Source: JANQOH01 sp965201115 (GTDB taxonomy: Bacteria > Pseudomonadota > Alphaproteobacteria > UBA7887). From it: a stretch of DNA of 64,000 nucleotides. This document shows positions 63,892 through 64,000 of the stretch, one piece after another. The stretch is taken from the NCBI GenBank assembly GCA_965201115.1, contig OZ241745.1:62001-126000 (forward strand). Reading direction: 5' to 3'. Position 1 is the first letter of the stretch. Each line of letters begins with the position of its first letter. The notes under the pieces are model-generated. The model was given only the letters and a program-made list of their open reading frames with translations, did no database searches and was not told the origin of the DNA. The position numbers were made by a program, and so were the translations under genes.

Positions 63892-64000
63892 ATGCGGAGC
63901 GATGAATTTCGGGATTGGCTTGCGCGCGTGGACGCTCTTGGCGCAGCGTCGCGAGGCGTTGGCTGTGCTCTCCGGGCGTTCGGCGCCGTCTGCGGCTGTG
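63892..64000 (+). pseudogene. 5' end of an IS1595-like transposase with a frameshift, cut by the window edge
   Basis: From the ATG at 63892 the frame reads MRSDEFRDWLARVDALG, like the start of IS1595-family transposases. The expected continuation QRREALAVLSGRSAP is found in the next frame from about 63944, so one extra base near 63943 breaks the gene, unless it is a programmed shift. The rest lies beyond the window. Confidence 0.5.

Overview
The window is very GC-rich, roughly 70% by eye, and reads like a chromosomal stretch of an alphaproteobacterium of the Rhodospirillales type, possibly a marine or host-associated lineage known only from assembled genomes. The pyrB/pyrC-like/plsY cluster, the cca - DUF6111 - Nudix - MoxR - DUF58 - DUF4159 block and the aerobic CO-dehydrogenase-type operon are all arrangements I associate with that class. 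No rRNA, tRNA or CRISPR array was seen.

Layout. 0-5 kb: an Rpn-family nuclease, then a reverse-strand operon (unknown gene, pyrB, a dihydroorotase-like gene that has lost several metal ligands, plsY) with overlapping genes throughout. 5-13 kb: a cysteine-rich putative lipoprotein, a cytochrome c, coxG, a 63-bp tandem repeat array, then coxS-coxL-coxM-coxD and a C45-type acyltransferase. 13-18 kb: a small HTH gene, an SDR, a luciferase-like oxidoreductase, a two-gene HEPN module lying between ~115-bp direct repeats, and a DUF4143 ATPase.

18-34 kb is a defence and mobile island. It holds an AbiEi antitoxin with a truncated AbiEii toxin, a 1518-aa nuclease/STAND-NTPase protein of Avs-like architecture with distinctly lower GC, a 1595-aa Type ISP restriction-modification enzyme, two near-identical inverted IS1380-family elements around a 289-bp core, and a gene cut by one of those elements. 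A cysteine-dioxygenase-like cupin and a four-domain rhodanese follow.

35-56.5 kb is mostly housekeeping and catabolic: PhyH dioxygenase, aldolase, SDR, orphan DNA methyltransferase, amidohydrolase lipoprotein, HDAC-like deacetylase, dxs, a Fic protein preceded by three evenly spaced palindromes, msrP, a D-aminoacylase-like enzyme, cca, and the MoxR/DUF58/DUF4159 membrane operon.

56.5-64 kb is a second defence and graveyard region. It contains a second Type ISP-like enzyme, an intact paralogue of the IS-truncated gene of the first island, decayed copies of the cupin and rhodanese genes, a decayed IS1380 end, ~299-bp GC-rich repeats and the start of a frameshifted IS1595-like transposase. Both islands therefore share the same gene neighbourhood in different states of decay.

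A dispersed GC-rich two-hairpin repeat is scattered through intergenic gaps of the whole window. Where it is tandem (period 63 bp, a multiple of three) it creates long spurious reading frames that should not be annotated as genes.
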